Source: JADKCZ01 sp963786945
GTDB taxonomy: Bacteria; Myxococcota; Myxococcia; Myxococcales; Anaeromyxobacteraceae
Length of the DNA stretch: 64,000 bases
Assembly (NCBI GenBank): GCA_963786945.1
Contig: CAWBAO010000005.1
Coordinates: 1-64,000 of the forward strand
Reading direction: 5' to 3'
The position numbers and the translations under genes were made by a program. Every line of letters begins with the position of its first letter. Positions within the stretch are counted from its first letter, which is position 1. The notes below the pieces were generated by a model that saw nothing but the letters and a program-made list of their open reading frames with translations, had not been told where the DNA came from and ran no database searches. Of this stretch, positions 41,002 through 49,229 are shown in pieces.

Positions 41002-41948
41002 CCATCCGCATCGCCACCCGCAAGAGCCCGCTGGCCAAGTGGCAGGCCAACCACGTCGCCGACCTGCTCCGGGCCCAGGAGCCCGGCCTCCAGGTCGAGC
41101 TGCACGAGCTCATGACCCGCGGCGACAAGATCCTCGAGGTGCCGCTGGCCCAGGTGGGCGGCAAGGGGCTCTTCGTCAAGGAGATCGAGGACGCCCTGCT
41201 CAACGGGGAGGCGCGCAGATCGCCGTCCACTCGATGAAGGACCTGCCGGCCATCGTCGCCCCCGGGCTGGTGGTGGCCGCCGTCCCGGTGCGGGAGGACC
41301 CGCGCGACGCGCTCTGCTCGCCGCGCTGGAAGACGCTGGACCGGCTGCCCCAGGGGGCCCGCGTCGGCACCTCCTCGCTGCGGCGCTCGGCCCAGCTCAA
41401 GGCGGTCCGGCCCGACCTGAAGATGGAGGTGGTGCGGGGCAACGTCCAGACCCGGCTCAACAAGGCCTCGGAGGGGCTCGACGCCGTGGTGCTGGCCTAC
41501 GCCGGCCTGCGCCGGCTCGGGCTGGCGCAGCACGCCACGCAGCTCTTCTCGCCGGAGGAGATGCTGCCGGCGGTGGCCCAGGGGGCGCTGGCGCTGGAGG
41601 CCCGCGCCGACGACGTGGCCACGCTGGCCCGGCTGGCGCCGGCTCGACGACCCGGAGACCCGCTACCGGGTCGAGGCGGAGCGCGGCTTCCTGGCCCGCA
41701 TCGAGGGCGGCTGCCAGGTGCCCATCGCCGGCCACGCCACCGTCGCCAACGGGCAGGTCCACCTGCGGGCCCTGGTGGCCTCGGTCGACGGCACCCGCGT
41801 GATCCGCGGCGAGCGGCGCGGGCCGGTGGAGGAGGCGCGCGCCCTGGGCGACGCGCTGGCCGTGGAGCTGCTCGGCCACGGCGCCGGGGAGATCCTCAAG
41901 GAGGCCGAGGGACACACCGTCGGCCTCGGTGCCCCGGTCCGGAAGTAG
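40998..41948 (+). CDS. hemC: Porphobilinogen deaminase, two frameshifts
   Basis: Joins four porphobilinogen units to hydroxymethylbilane. About 315 aa after correction. N-terminus IRIATRKSPLAKWQANHVAD, then AVHSMKDLP, RVGTSSLRRSAQL and RIEGGCQVPIAGHA, where the cysteine carries the dipyrromethane cofactor. Two breaks: at 41211-41218 two extra bases (or one missing) interrupt LLNGEA/IAVHSMKD, and at 41639-41643 one extra G interrupts RLAP/LDDPETRYRV. Net change is a multiple of three, so the C-terminal frame equals the first. Start GTG 40998 overlaps hemA. Confidence 0.9.
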
Positions 41949-41952
41949 GCCG

Positions 41953-42724
41953 GTGCGCCCGCTGGCCGGCCGGACGGTGGTCGTCACCCGCGGCGCGGGG
42001 GGCGACGACGCGCTCGGGGCCCGGCTGCGGGAGCTGGGGGCCGAGGTGCTGGAGTTCCCGGCCATCGCCCTGGCGCCGGCCGAGGACCTCGGGCCGCTCG
42101 ACGCCGCGCTCCGCGGGCTGGAGCGGTTCGCCTGGGTGGCCTTCGCCAGCGCCAACGGGGTGGAGCAGGCGGTTGCCCGGCTCGACGCCCTCGGGCTGCC
42201 GCGCGGCGCCCTCGCCGATCGGAGGCTGGCCTGCGTCGGGCCGGCCACCGGGGCGCGGCTGGAGGCGCTGGTGCGGGCGCCGGATCTCATGCCGGCCGAG
42301 GCGACCGGGGTGGCGCTGGCCGCCGCGCTGGCTCGCCACGTGCGCGGCCGGGCGGTGCTGGTGCCGAGCGCCGCCGAGGGGCGGCCCGAGCTCTGCGACG
42401 GGCTGCGCGCGGCCGGGGCCGAGGTGGTGGCGCCGGTCGCCTACCGCACCGTCACCGCGCCGGCCGGCTCGCTGGCGCCGGCTCGGCGCGCTGCTGGCCG
42501 GGGGGCGGGTGGATGCCGTCACCTTCGCCTCGCCGTCGGCGGTGCAGGGGGTGGTGGCCGGGCTGGGTGCGGAGGCCGCGCGCCTCTCCGGGGTGCTGCT
42601 GGGGGCCATCGGGCCGACCACGGCCGAGGCGCTGCGCGCCGCCGGCTTCACGGCGGGCGTGGTGCCGGCGCGGTACACCGCCGCGGATCTCGCCGAGGCG
42701 CTGGCGGAGAGGCTGGGCAGGTAG
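41953..42724 (+). CDS. hemD: Uroporphyrinogen-III synthase, one frameshift
   Basis: Closes hydroxymethylbilane to uroporphyrinogen III. About 256 aa after correction. HemD is poorly conserved, but the signature parts are seen: RTVVVTRGAGGDD at the start, WVAFASANGVEQAVARL, RRLACVGPATGARL, then VDAVTFASPSAVQGVV and LGAIGPTTAEALRAAGF. The frame breaks at 42479-42483, where removing one G joins SLAP to LGALLAGGRVDAV, the same sequence context as the second hemC break. Start GTG 41953, 4 bp after hemC. Confidence 0.87.
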
Positions 42725-43030
42725 CCCGAGGCCCGCATTCGACGGGTTCTCGGGAGGGCCTCCTGCGCTCCGGTCTCGCCGCCCGTCGATGCTCGAGGAT
42801 GGGCGTGGATGGCGAGCGGCACCGCGCTGCGGCCGAGAAGCGCTGCGAGGCGGTGCGCGGATGGGCGCAGCCGAGGCGCCTGAAGTGCTTCGCGCGGAGA
42901 CGGCTGCGGCAAGCCTGGTCCTCGCCTGGCGTGACCGCGAACGGTCGAGTCCGCGAAAAGGCTGTCCCTCTTGGGTTTCCTGCATTTCCGGCGCACCTGA
43001 AATGTCAGACCGGCATGAGACGATCCGTGA
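42725..43030. other. 306-bp intergenic region before the HNH gene
   Basis: No convincing gene on either strand. The last 60 bases are less GC-rich (TTTCCTGCATTTCCGG region) and could hold the promoter of the HNH gene, but I cannot place a confident -35/-10 pair or a ribosome-binding site. Confidence 0.4.
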
Positions 43031-44395
43031 ATGATCACGACCGCCATCCCGATCTCGGCCGCGGCTTCCGCTCACGCTCCGGCCAGCCGTCCCCTCGGAC
43101 TCCTGGAAGCACGGCAGCACCGCGACGCGCTCAAGCTGCTCCTCCGCCGGGAGCAGGCCGCCATGGCCGACTTCCTCGTCGCCCTGGCAGACTTCGACCA
43201 GCGCCGCGGTTGGGAGGCGCTCGGCCACGCCAGCCTCTTCGCCTTCCTCCTCGGCGACCTCGGACTGACGCCGGCACCGACCTTCTGGCGCCAGGAGGCC
43301 GCTCGCCTCCTCCAGCGTTTCCCGGACCTGGAGGAACCGCTGCGCCACGGCGCGCTCTGCCTCACGACGATGGCCGAGCTTGCCAAGGTCCTGACGGCGG
43401 AGAACAGGGAGGCGGTCCTGCCGCGCTTCCTCGGCGTCTCCTCCCGCGAGGCGAAGGATATCGTCGCCGAGCTGCAGCCTCGCGAGGCTCCGGCCACGCG
43501 CTCGGTCGTGACGCGGGTGCAGGGAGCGGCGCCCGCTTCGTGGGCTGGCGCCGGTGGCCCCCTTGGCGCCACTGGCGGCTTGGCGACTGGTGGACCTGCT
43601 GGTGCGGCAGCAGCCATCGCGCAGGACTCGGCTTCGCCTCCCGCACGGGATGGCTTCACCGTGGGTGAACTGGGTTCGCTTACCCCAACCGGAGCCCCTC
43701 GTTCGCAACTTTGGGCGCCCAAAGTGGATTTCGAGGGAGTCACCGCGACAGTGGCGAGGCGCGACCAGATCGAGCCGCTCACCGCCGACCTGCGCCGGCT
43801 CCACATCACGGTGAGCAGCCAGTTCACGAGGAAGCTCGAGGCCGCGCGCCAGGGGCTCGGCCACTCCATCCCGAACGCCACGATGGAGCAGGCGCTGGAG
43901 GCGGCGCTCGACATGCTGCTCGAGAAGCAGGCCAGGGCGCGCGGTCAGGTGAAGCGACCGCGGAGCGCTGCCGCGACGTCGTCCCCGACCGCGCCCCCGT
44001 CGCCGACCAGCGGCAATGACCGACACGGCCAGGGTCAAGGTCGCGAGTTGGCTGAGCCGCCGGCTCCAGACCTGCGCCTGGCCTTGACCGCGCCGGATCC
44101 GGACACCGCGGTGCCGATCCACCGCAGGACCGGCCCGCGCGAGACCATCCCGGCCGCGGTCCGGCGCGCGGTCTGGGAGAGGGACGGCGGCCGCTGCAGC
44201 TGGCCGCTCGACGGCGGCGGTTTCTGCGGCTCGACGCACCTGCTGGAACTCGACCACATCCGTCCGTGGGCCCGCGAAGGCGAGCCCACGGTCGCCAACC
44301 TCCGCCTGGTCTGCCGCGCGCACAACATGCTGGCGGCACGTCGCGAGTTCGGGGCACGGTGCGTGGAGCGCCATCGAGTCGGCCGACGGGCCTGA
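43031..44395 (+). CDS. HNH-endonuclease-domain protein
   Basis: 454-aa protein with an HNH nuclease at the C-terminus: RRAVWERDGGRCSW, FCGSTHLLELDHIRPWA (the HNH histidines) and VANLRLVCRAHNM. The N-terminal 150 residues are helical and resemble the multi-copy family of HNH proteins seen in Anaeromyxobacter and, as 13E12-type proteins, in actinobacteria. A Gly/Ala-rich low-complexity stretch lies near residues 170-200. Its target is unknown. Start ATG 43031 with no clear ribosome-binding site. It is isolated between the heme operon and a convergent gene; its base composition is slightly lower in GC than its neighbours, which fits a mobile or repeated gene family. Confidence 0.78.
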   Translation: MITTAIPISAAASAHAPASRPLGLLEARQHRDALKLLLRREQAAMADFLVALADFDQRRGWEALGHASLFAFLLGDLGLTPAPTFWRQEAARLLQRFPDLEEPLRHGALCLTTMAELAKVLTAENREAVLPRFLGVSSREAKDIVAELQPREAPATRSVVTRVQGAAPASWAGAGGPLGATGGLATGGPAGAAAAIAQDSASPPARDGFTVGELGSLTPTGAPRSQLWAPKVDFEGVTATVARRDQIEPLTADLRRLHITVSSQFTRKLEAARQGLGHSIPNATMEQALEAALDMLLEKQARARGQVKRPRSAAATSSPTAPPSPTSGNDRHGQGQGRELAEPPAPDLRLALTAPDPDTAVPIHRRTGPRETIPAAVRRAVWERDGGRCSWPLDGGGFCGSTHLLELDHIRPWAREGEPTVANLRLVCRAHNMLAARREFGARCVERHRVGRRA

Positions 44396-44481
44396 GAGGT
44401 CACCCGCCTGGCCTGGTCCCGTGGCGACTCAGGCCGTGGCGCTGGCGAGCCGGACCAGGATCCCGATCGCCCCCGGCTCGC
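44388..44481. repeat. Nested inverted repeats between convergent genes
   Basis: Three overlapping palindromes: GGCCTGAG 44389-44396 with CTCAGGCC 44428-44435; CCTGGTCC 44412-44419 with GGACCAGG 44452-44459; GCGAGCCGG 44445-44453 with CCGGCTCGC 44473-44481. They mutually exclude one another and lie where rightward and leftward transcripts meet. Confidence 0.5.
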
Positions 44482-44489
44482 TGGCCGAC

Positions 44490-45155
44490 CTACCCCTTGC
44501 CACCCCGCCCTTCGTGCTCCTGGTGCCCGTCGTCGTGGCCGTCGTTCCCAGCGTCATGGCCGTGCTTCTGGCCCTGCTGGTGCGGCTGCTGGATCGGCTC
44601 CCGCGGCTCGTGGTGGTAGTTCTCGCTCCGGATGGCGTGCCGCCGCTCCGGCTCCCGGGGATAGCGTTCCCCCGCGTAGTGACGCTGGTAGCGAGGCAGC
44701 GGCGCCGGGGGCGGTACGGCGCGGTGATCCCAGCGGTCCCAGCCGCGGCGCTGCTCCTCCCATCCGCGCCCCCAGTGCTCGCCCCAGCGCGGAGGCGCCT
44801 CCCTGCTCCAGCCGTGGAAGTAGGCGGGCGGGCGGCGGTAGTAGCGCACCGGGATGCGCAGCACGAAGAGCGGGACGTGGTCTGGGGCCACCGCGTGCCA
44901 CGGTCCGTTGTACCAGCCGCTCGCGTACCAGGTGTCGCGCGCGAAGACCCAGTAGTAGCCGTCGTAGAAGAAGTAGTTCGAGCTGGCCCGGGGATCGTAG
45001 TAGACGGGGTAGCCGGGCACCTGCTGCAGGCTCGGGTACACCGGCACGTTGATGCCGATGGAGACGCCCGGGCTGGTGAACTGGATGCCGACCTGGGCCT
45101 GCGACGGGGTTGCCCAGCCGAGCAGGAGCATCGCGGCGACGAACAGGGTGCGCAT
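44490..45155 (-). CDS. Secreted Tyr/Trp-rich conserved hypothetical protein
   Basis: 221-aa exported protein. The signal peptide runs from ATG 45155 (LFVAAMLLLGWATPSQAQ). The mature part is rich in Tyr, Trp and Pro: YFFYDGYYWVFARDTWYASG, WYNGPWHAVAPDHVPLFVL, VRYYRRPPAYFHGW and PRWGEHWGRGWEEQRRGWD, a WXXGXW-like conserved family of Gram-negative bacteria with unknown role. The tail is His/Gln/Gly-rich. An upstream in-frame ATG at 45245 would add a non-signal extension and is unlikely. Convergent with the HNH gene. Confidence 0.7.
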   Translation of the reverse strand: MRTLFVAAMLLLGWATPSQAQVGIQFTSPGVSIGINVPVYPSLQQVPGYPVYYDPRASSNYFFYDGYYWVFARDTWYASGWYNGPWHAVAPDHVPLFVLRIPVRYYRRPPAYFHGWSREAPPRWGEHWGRGWEEQRRGWDRWDHRAVPPPAPLPRYQRHYAGERYPREPERRHAIRSENYHHEPREPIQQPHQQGQKHGHDAGNDGHDDGHQEHEGRGGKG

Positions 45156-45395
45156 CTCGTCCTCCCATGGCCCGCTCCTGGCTGCGAGCGGGCCGGCGTA
45201 CCGCTTCCTGGAGGCATGGACGATGGCGAGGCGCGCGATCTTCACGCCCGGGCGGGGCCGGGGTGACGGGTTCCTGGTCTCAGTGATGCTTACGGCCCGG
45301 CCGTCGCCTGCGTCGCCTGGGTCCTGGCCCGCGTCGGTCCCGAACAGGGTTTCGCCCTGGCCTCCCTGGTGGCGGGCCTGGTCGGCGGCTGGGGC

Positions 45396-46787
45396 TCAGC
45401 CCCCCTTGCCCGCCGGCCGCTTCGGCCTGGCCCCCGTCTTCGTCCTGGCCGCCGCCGCGGCCTCCCTGGCCGCCGCCTTGGCCGCCTTGGCCGCCTTCTT
45501 CCGCGCCAGGAAGCCGGTCTCCTTCCGCTCGGCGTGCATCTGCTGCGGGGTCTTCCTCGGGCGCGGCGCCGCGGCGCGGGCCGCCTCGGCCGCCTCCTCC
45601 TTCTTGCGGGCCCCCGGCTCCAGCGTCCACCAGAAGAGCCGCTTCACCACCAGCGTGGCGTAGGCCCCCGGCGGCAGCGTGAAGGCCACGTTCACCTTGA
45701 GGCGGCCGTCGTTGAGGTCGTCGGGGCGGGCGTCACCCACGGTGAGCCGGCCGGGGTGGACCAGCAGCGGGCGCTCCTCGTGGTCGAAGTGGATCTCCGG
45801 CGTCTTCGGGACCGCCAGCGAGGCCAGCGTCATGTCCTCGCGCTGGAGCGGCGCCAGCGCCGCCTTCTCCACCTGCGGGTCGGAGAAGGTGGAGGCGGGG
45901 CCGAGCAGCGGGAAGGTCATGCGGTTGAGCCGGCGCGCCGTCTCGCCGTCCAGCTCGCGCGGGAAGACCAGCGAACCGGCCTGGTAGCGGATCGACACCA
46001 GGCGCTGGATGCCCACCACGTCGCGGAGGAACTGGCGCACCCCCTCGTTCCAGAGCCAGGACTGGTAGGTGAAGACCTGCAGCGCCCGCCAGCGGGGCTC
46101 GGTCCGGAGCAGCGCCCCGCGGAAGTCGGCGGGGCTCTTCTTCAGCCACTTGAGGACCGCCTCGTACCGCTCGGCGCCCGGGTGCGGGTTGCGGGCCGCC
46201 CAGTCCCCCCAGTGCTCCTTCCAGAACTGCTTCACCCGGGCGTCGCAGGTGGCGTCGAGCTCGCTGGGGTGGGCGATGACGTTCTTGAGCGCGGTCTCGA
46301 AGTCGCCGCGCATCAGCTCCTTCACGATGAAGCCCTGGCCGTGCTTGAGCGGCCCGAACCGCTGCGAGTCGAAGTAGTTCACCACCCCGAGCCGGTGGAC
46401 CTCGGCCACCGAGGCCGGCAGGCGTCCCACGTCGTCCTGCGAGAGGTCCCGCACCGTGACCGCGAAGCGGTTGGAGGTGGTGTTGCGCGCCGAGAGGGGC
46501 TGGCGGGAGCGCCCCATGGCCTTGAGGCGCAGGTCGGCGTCCTGCAGCTCGAGGTCGCGCCCCTTCACCGCCACCAGCTGGGTGGTCCGGCCCTGCTTGT
46601 CCTTCAGCCCGCAGTAGCTGACGTCGGCGCGCGGCACCTTGAAGCGCGAGCAGATCCGCTCCACCGCCTCGAAGGTGGTGAGCTTCTGCTTGTCCATCAG
46701 GTAGACGCGCCAGGCACCCTGGGGGTCGTCGTCGAACCGCCAGGACTCGGTGACGACGAAGTCTTCCGGGCGCTGCTTGAGCCGCAT
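45396..46787 (-). CDS. truD: tRNA pseudouridine synthase TruD with basic tail
   Basis: Converts U13 of tRNA to pseudouridine. 463 aa. N-terminal KQRPEDFVVTE, catalytic D63 in CGLKDKQGRTTQ, then SARNTTSNRFAVTVRDL and VVNYFDSQRFG, the TruD-specific signatures. After about residue 380 comes a TruD-unlike tail rich in Lys and Ala (KKAAKAAKAAAREAAAAAR) that may bind RNA. Start ATG at 46787. Downstream, on the same strand, a stretch of about 150 bp to 45246 shows no gene that I can support. Confidence 0.88.
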   Translation of the reverse strand: MRLKQRPEDFVVTESWRFDDDPQGAWRVYLMDKQKLTTFEAVERICSRFKVPRADVSYCGLKDKQGRTTQLVAVKGRDLELQDADLRLKAMGRSRQPLSARNTTSNRFAVTVRDLSQDDVGRLPASVAEVHRLGVVNYFDSQRFGPLKHGQGFIVKELMRGDFETALKNVIAHPSELDATCDARVKQFWKEHWGDWAARNPHPGAERYEAVLKWLKKSPADFRGALLRTEPRWRALQVFTYQSWLWNEGVRQFLRDVVGIQRLVSIRYQAGSLVFPRELDGETARRLNRMTFPLLGPASTFSDPQVEKAALAPLQREDMTLASLAVPKTPEIHFDHEERPLLVHPGRLTVGDARPDDLNDGRLKVNVAFTLPPGAYATLVVKRLFWWTLEPGARKKEEAAEAARAAAPRPRKTPQQMHAERKETGFLARKKAAKAAKAAAREAAAAARTKTGARPKRPAGKGG

Positions 46788-46822
46788 GGTTCACTCCGGG
46801 CGAGGGCCCGGGCGCATCGCGC

Positions 46823-47011
46823 TCAGGCCTTCTGCCGGTAGAAGAGGACGACGGACAGGCAGTGGAACTCGTCGTCGGACGACTGGGAGACGACCTTGTC
46901 GACCACCTCGAGGTCCGCGTTGGCGCGCAGCCACCGGGTGATGGTCTCGCCCAGCTCCTCGCGCTCCTTGGCCTTGGTGGCGGAGAAGACCTTGACGCCG
47001 GTGAAGGTCAC
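46823..47011 (-). CDS. Small conserved hypothetical protein
   Basis: 62-aa protein starting at a GTG (47011): VTFTGVKVFSATKAKERE, then helix LGETITRWLRANADLEVV and strand SDDEFHCLSVVLFY. It has the alternating strand-helix-strand pattern of a small ferredoxin-like fold. Similar short proteins appear in related delta-proteobacteria. The downstream truD gene is 35 bp away on the same strand. An upstream ATG at 47059 would overlap the divergent PHP gene and is less likely. Confidence 0.55.
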   Translation of the reverse strand: MTFTGVKVFSATKAKEREELGETITRWLRANADLEVVDKVVSQSSDDEFHCLSVVLFYRQKA

Positions 47012-47057
47012 GGCGCGAGTATCCCCGTCGGGTGGGGGTGTGTCAAAATAGGCTCCC

Positions 47058-47789
47058 ATGCTCATCGATCTGCACGTCCACACCCGCCACACGCCGGGCG
47101 GCGCGCTCCGGCCGCTCGACGTGCTGGCCCGCGCCCGGGCCCTGGGCCTCGACGGGGTGGCCTTCACCGACCTCGACACGCTCGCGGCGCTGCCGGAGGT
47201 GCGCGCCGCCGCCGCCGAGACCGGGGTGCTGGCGCTGGTCGGCCTCACCCTCGGCACCGATCACGGCCGCTACCTGTGCTTCTTCGCCGATCCGGAGCGG
47301 CTGGCTCCGCCGGCCGAGTCCTTCGGCCCCTCGCCGCGGCCGGTCCGCGCCGCGCTGGCCCGGGTGGCCGCGCTGGGCGGGGTCGCCGTGGCGGCCCACC
47401 CCTACGACCGCGCCCTGGCGCCGGCCTCCGCCGACGCGCTCTTCACCCTCGACGGGCTCTGCGCCGTCGAGGGGCTGCACGGGCGCAGCCCGGGGCGCGT
47501 CAACGACCTCGCGGTCGAGGCGGCCGACCACCTGGCGCTGCCCTGCGTGGGCGGCTCCGGGGCGCTCGGCTCGCTCGACGAGCTGGGGACGGCGGCCACC
47601 CTCCTCCGCGAGCCGGTGGCCGACGAGGCCGGGCTGGTGGCCCAGCTCAGGGCCGGCGCCTGCTGGGCGGCCGCCCTCGGGGTGAAGCTCAGCGCTCCCA
47701 GCGCAGCAGCTTCTCGTCCTGGAACCAGGCCCGGCGCTTCCCGGCCGGCCAGGACCACTCCGCGGTCGCGGCCGGGCGGTCCAGCCTGA
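47058..47789 (+). CDS. PHP-domain metal-dependent phosphoesterase
   Basis: PHP superfamily hydrolase: DLHVHTRHTPGG with the first metal-binding HxH, AFTDLDTLAALPEV (the usual D-H of the second motif is D-L-D here), then AHPYDRAL and GGSGALGS. Such enzymes cleave phosphoesters, for example histidinol phosphate or nucleotide phosphates. As annotated it runs 243 aa and overlaps the convergent lipoprotein by 101 bp. If the G run 47679-47682 has one base too many, it would stop at 47685 after ACWAAALG and the overlap vanishes. Start ATG 47058, with an AT patch just upstream and no ribosome-binding site. Confidence 0.75.
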   Translation: MLIDLHVHTRHTPGGALRPLDVLARARALGLDGVAFTDLDTLAALPEVRAAAAETGVLALVGLTLGTDHGRYLCFFADPERLAPPAESFGPSPRPVRAALARVAALGGVAVAAHPYDRALAPASADALFTLDGLCAVEGLHGRSPGRVNDLAVEAADHLALPCVGGSGALGSLDELGTAATLLREPVADEAGLVAQLRAGACWAAALGVKLSAPSAAASRPGTRPGASRPARTTPRSRPGGPA

Positions 47790-48393
47790 TCTTCTCGGGG
47801 ACGCCCCAGGCCATCTCCACCGCCCGGGTCCCCATCCCCTCCACCAGCTCCCGGCGGCCGATGGCGTCGCGCTGCTCCTGCGGCAGCGCGGCCAGGGCGC
47901 GCGACGGGTCGTCGGGGGTGAGCACCCGGTCCACCTCGGCGACCAGGTCATCGGCGCTGACGCTGGCGGAGGAGAGCACGATGACGAAGGGGCGGTCCTC
48001 GCCGGCGATCTTGAGGTAGACCCACGGGCAGTAGCGCGGTGACATCACCGCCCGCCGGGCGATGACCAGGCCGGTCGGGAACTCGACCTGCTCGATCCGG
48101 ACCGGCGTCCCCGGGAGGAGGATGCGCTCGGGGGCCGGCGGCGGGATGATGCTGTTGTCGGTGCCGCGCAGCAGGTCGACCTCGCCGGGCGGGGCGTCGA
48201 GCAGCAGCAGCTTCGAGCGGTCGCCGAAGAGCGGAGAGGCCGCCAGCGCCACGCGCAGGTAGCGGGACTGGCCCGCCAGCGCGGCCTGGGTGCGCTCCCG
48301 CTCGGCATCCGGCACCACCACCAGCGGCGCGCAGCCGGCCGCGGCGGCGGCGAGGGCGATCCCGGCCACCAGCCGGAGGCCGCGCCCGGTCAC
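47689..48393 (-). CDS. Lipoprotein of unknown function downstream of proC
   Basis: 234-aa lipoprotein; signal segment LVAGIALAAAAAGC gives the lipobox. The mature part alternates strands (SRYLRVALAASPLFG, KLLLLDAPPGEVDLL, VRIEQVEFPTGLVIARR) and has a C-terminal segment resembling RRELVEGMGTRAVEMAWG. This last motif is shared by small secreted proteins that end with a conserved VxxAWGxP core, as here AWGVPEKIRL. Start GTG 48393 overlaps the proC stop (GTGA), so it is the last gene of that operon. Confidence 0.68.
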   Translation of the reverse strand: MTGRGLRLVAGIALAAAAAGCAPLVVVPDAERERTQAALAGQSRYLRVALAASPLFGDRSKLLLLDAPPGEVDLLRGTDNSIIPPPAPERILLPGTPVRIEQVEFPTGLVIARRAVMSPRYCPWVYLKIAGEDRPFVIVLSSASVSADDLVAEVDRVLTPDDPSRALAALPQEQRDAIGRRELVEGMGTRAVEMAWGVPEKIRLDRPAATAEWSWPAGKRRAWFQDEKLLRWER

Positions 48394-49220
48394 TCCTGCT
48401 CCAGGAACTTCTTGCCCAGCTCGCGCGAGCGCTGGGTGGCGGCCTCGACCGCGTCCATCAGCGTGGTGCGCAGGCCGCCGGCCTCGAGGGTGTGGAGCCC
48501 GGCGATGGCGGTGCCGCCCGGGCTGGTCACCTGGTCCTTGAGCCGCCCGGGATGCTCGCCGGTCTCGATGAGCAGCTTGGCCGATCCCAGCACGGTCTGC
48601 GCGGCCAGCTCCTGGGCCTGGTCGCGGGCCAGCCCGGCCTTGACGCCCCCGTCGGACAGGGCCTCGATGATGAGGAAGATGTAGGCCGGCCCGGAGCCGG
48701 AGAGGCCGGTGACGGCGTCCAGCAGCGGCTCGTCCACCACCACCGCCATGCCCACCGCCTCGAAGAGGGCGCGGGCCTGGGCCAGGTCCGCCTCGGTGGC
48801 GTGCTCGCCGGGCGAGAGCGCCGTGGCCCCGGCCCCCACCAGCGCCGGCGTGTTGGGCATGGTGCGGATGATGCGGACGCCGTGGCCCACCTGGCGCTCG
48901 ATGGCCGCGATGGGCACGCCGGCGGCGATGGAGATCACCAGCTTCGACTGGTCGAGGGCCGGCTTGATCTCCTGCAGCAGCTTGTTCATGGCCTGCGGCT
49001 TGACCGAGAGGACCACGATGGAGGCCTCGCGGGCGGCGGCGAGGTTGTCCCTGGTGAAGCGGACGCCGTACTTGTGGGTCAGCTCCGGCCCGCGCTCGGC
49101 GCGGCGGTCGGCGCAGATGATCTCCTCGGGGGCGGCGACGTGGGCGCGAAGCAGCCCCTTCAAGAGGGCCTCCGCCATGTTGCCCGCGCCGAGGAAGGCG
49201 ATGCTCTTTCCGAGTGGCAT
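48390..49220 (-). CDS. proC: Pyrroline-5-carboxylate reductase
   Basis: Reduces P5C to proline with NAD(P)H. 276 aa, typical. N-terminal Rossmann loop FLGAGNMAEALLKG, then VVLSVKPQ, IRTMPNTPALVGAGATAL and the catalytic-region LSGSGPAYIFLIIEALSDG, finishing with TSPGGTTAIAG-type sequence (TSPGGTAIAG). Start ATG at 49220. It follows two flavoenzyme genes on the same strand (gap 9 bp) and overlaps the next gene by 4 bp, so it is part of a four-gene operon that may handle imino acids. Confidence 0.95.
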   Translation of the reverse strand: MPLGKSIAFLGAGNMAEALLKGLLRAHVAAPEEIICADRRAERGPELTHKYGVRFTRDNLAAAREASIVVLSVKPQAMNKLLQEIKPALDQSKLVISIAAGVPIAAIERQVGHGVRIIRTMPNTPALVGAGATALSPGEHATEADLAQARALFEAVGMAVVVDEPLLDAVTGLSGSGPAYIFLIIEALSDGGVKAGLARDQAQELAAQTVLGSAKLLIETGEHPGRLKDQVTSPGGTAIAGLHTLEAGGLRTTLMDAVEAATQRSRELGKKFLEQE

Positions 49221-49229
49221 CCGGCCACT

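Noticed and set aside
45246..45395. Small gene between the WXXGXW-like protein and TruD
   Set aside because: Open frames are short, low-complexity and have no ribosome-binding site.
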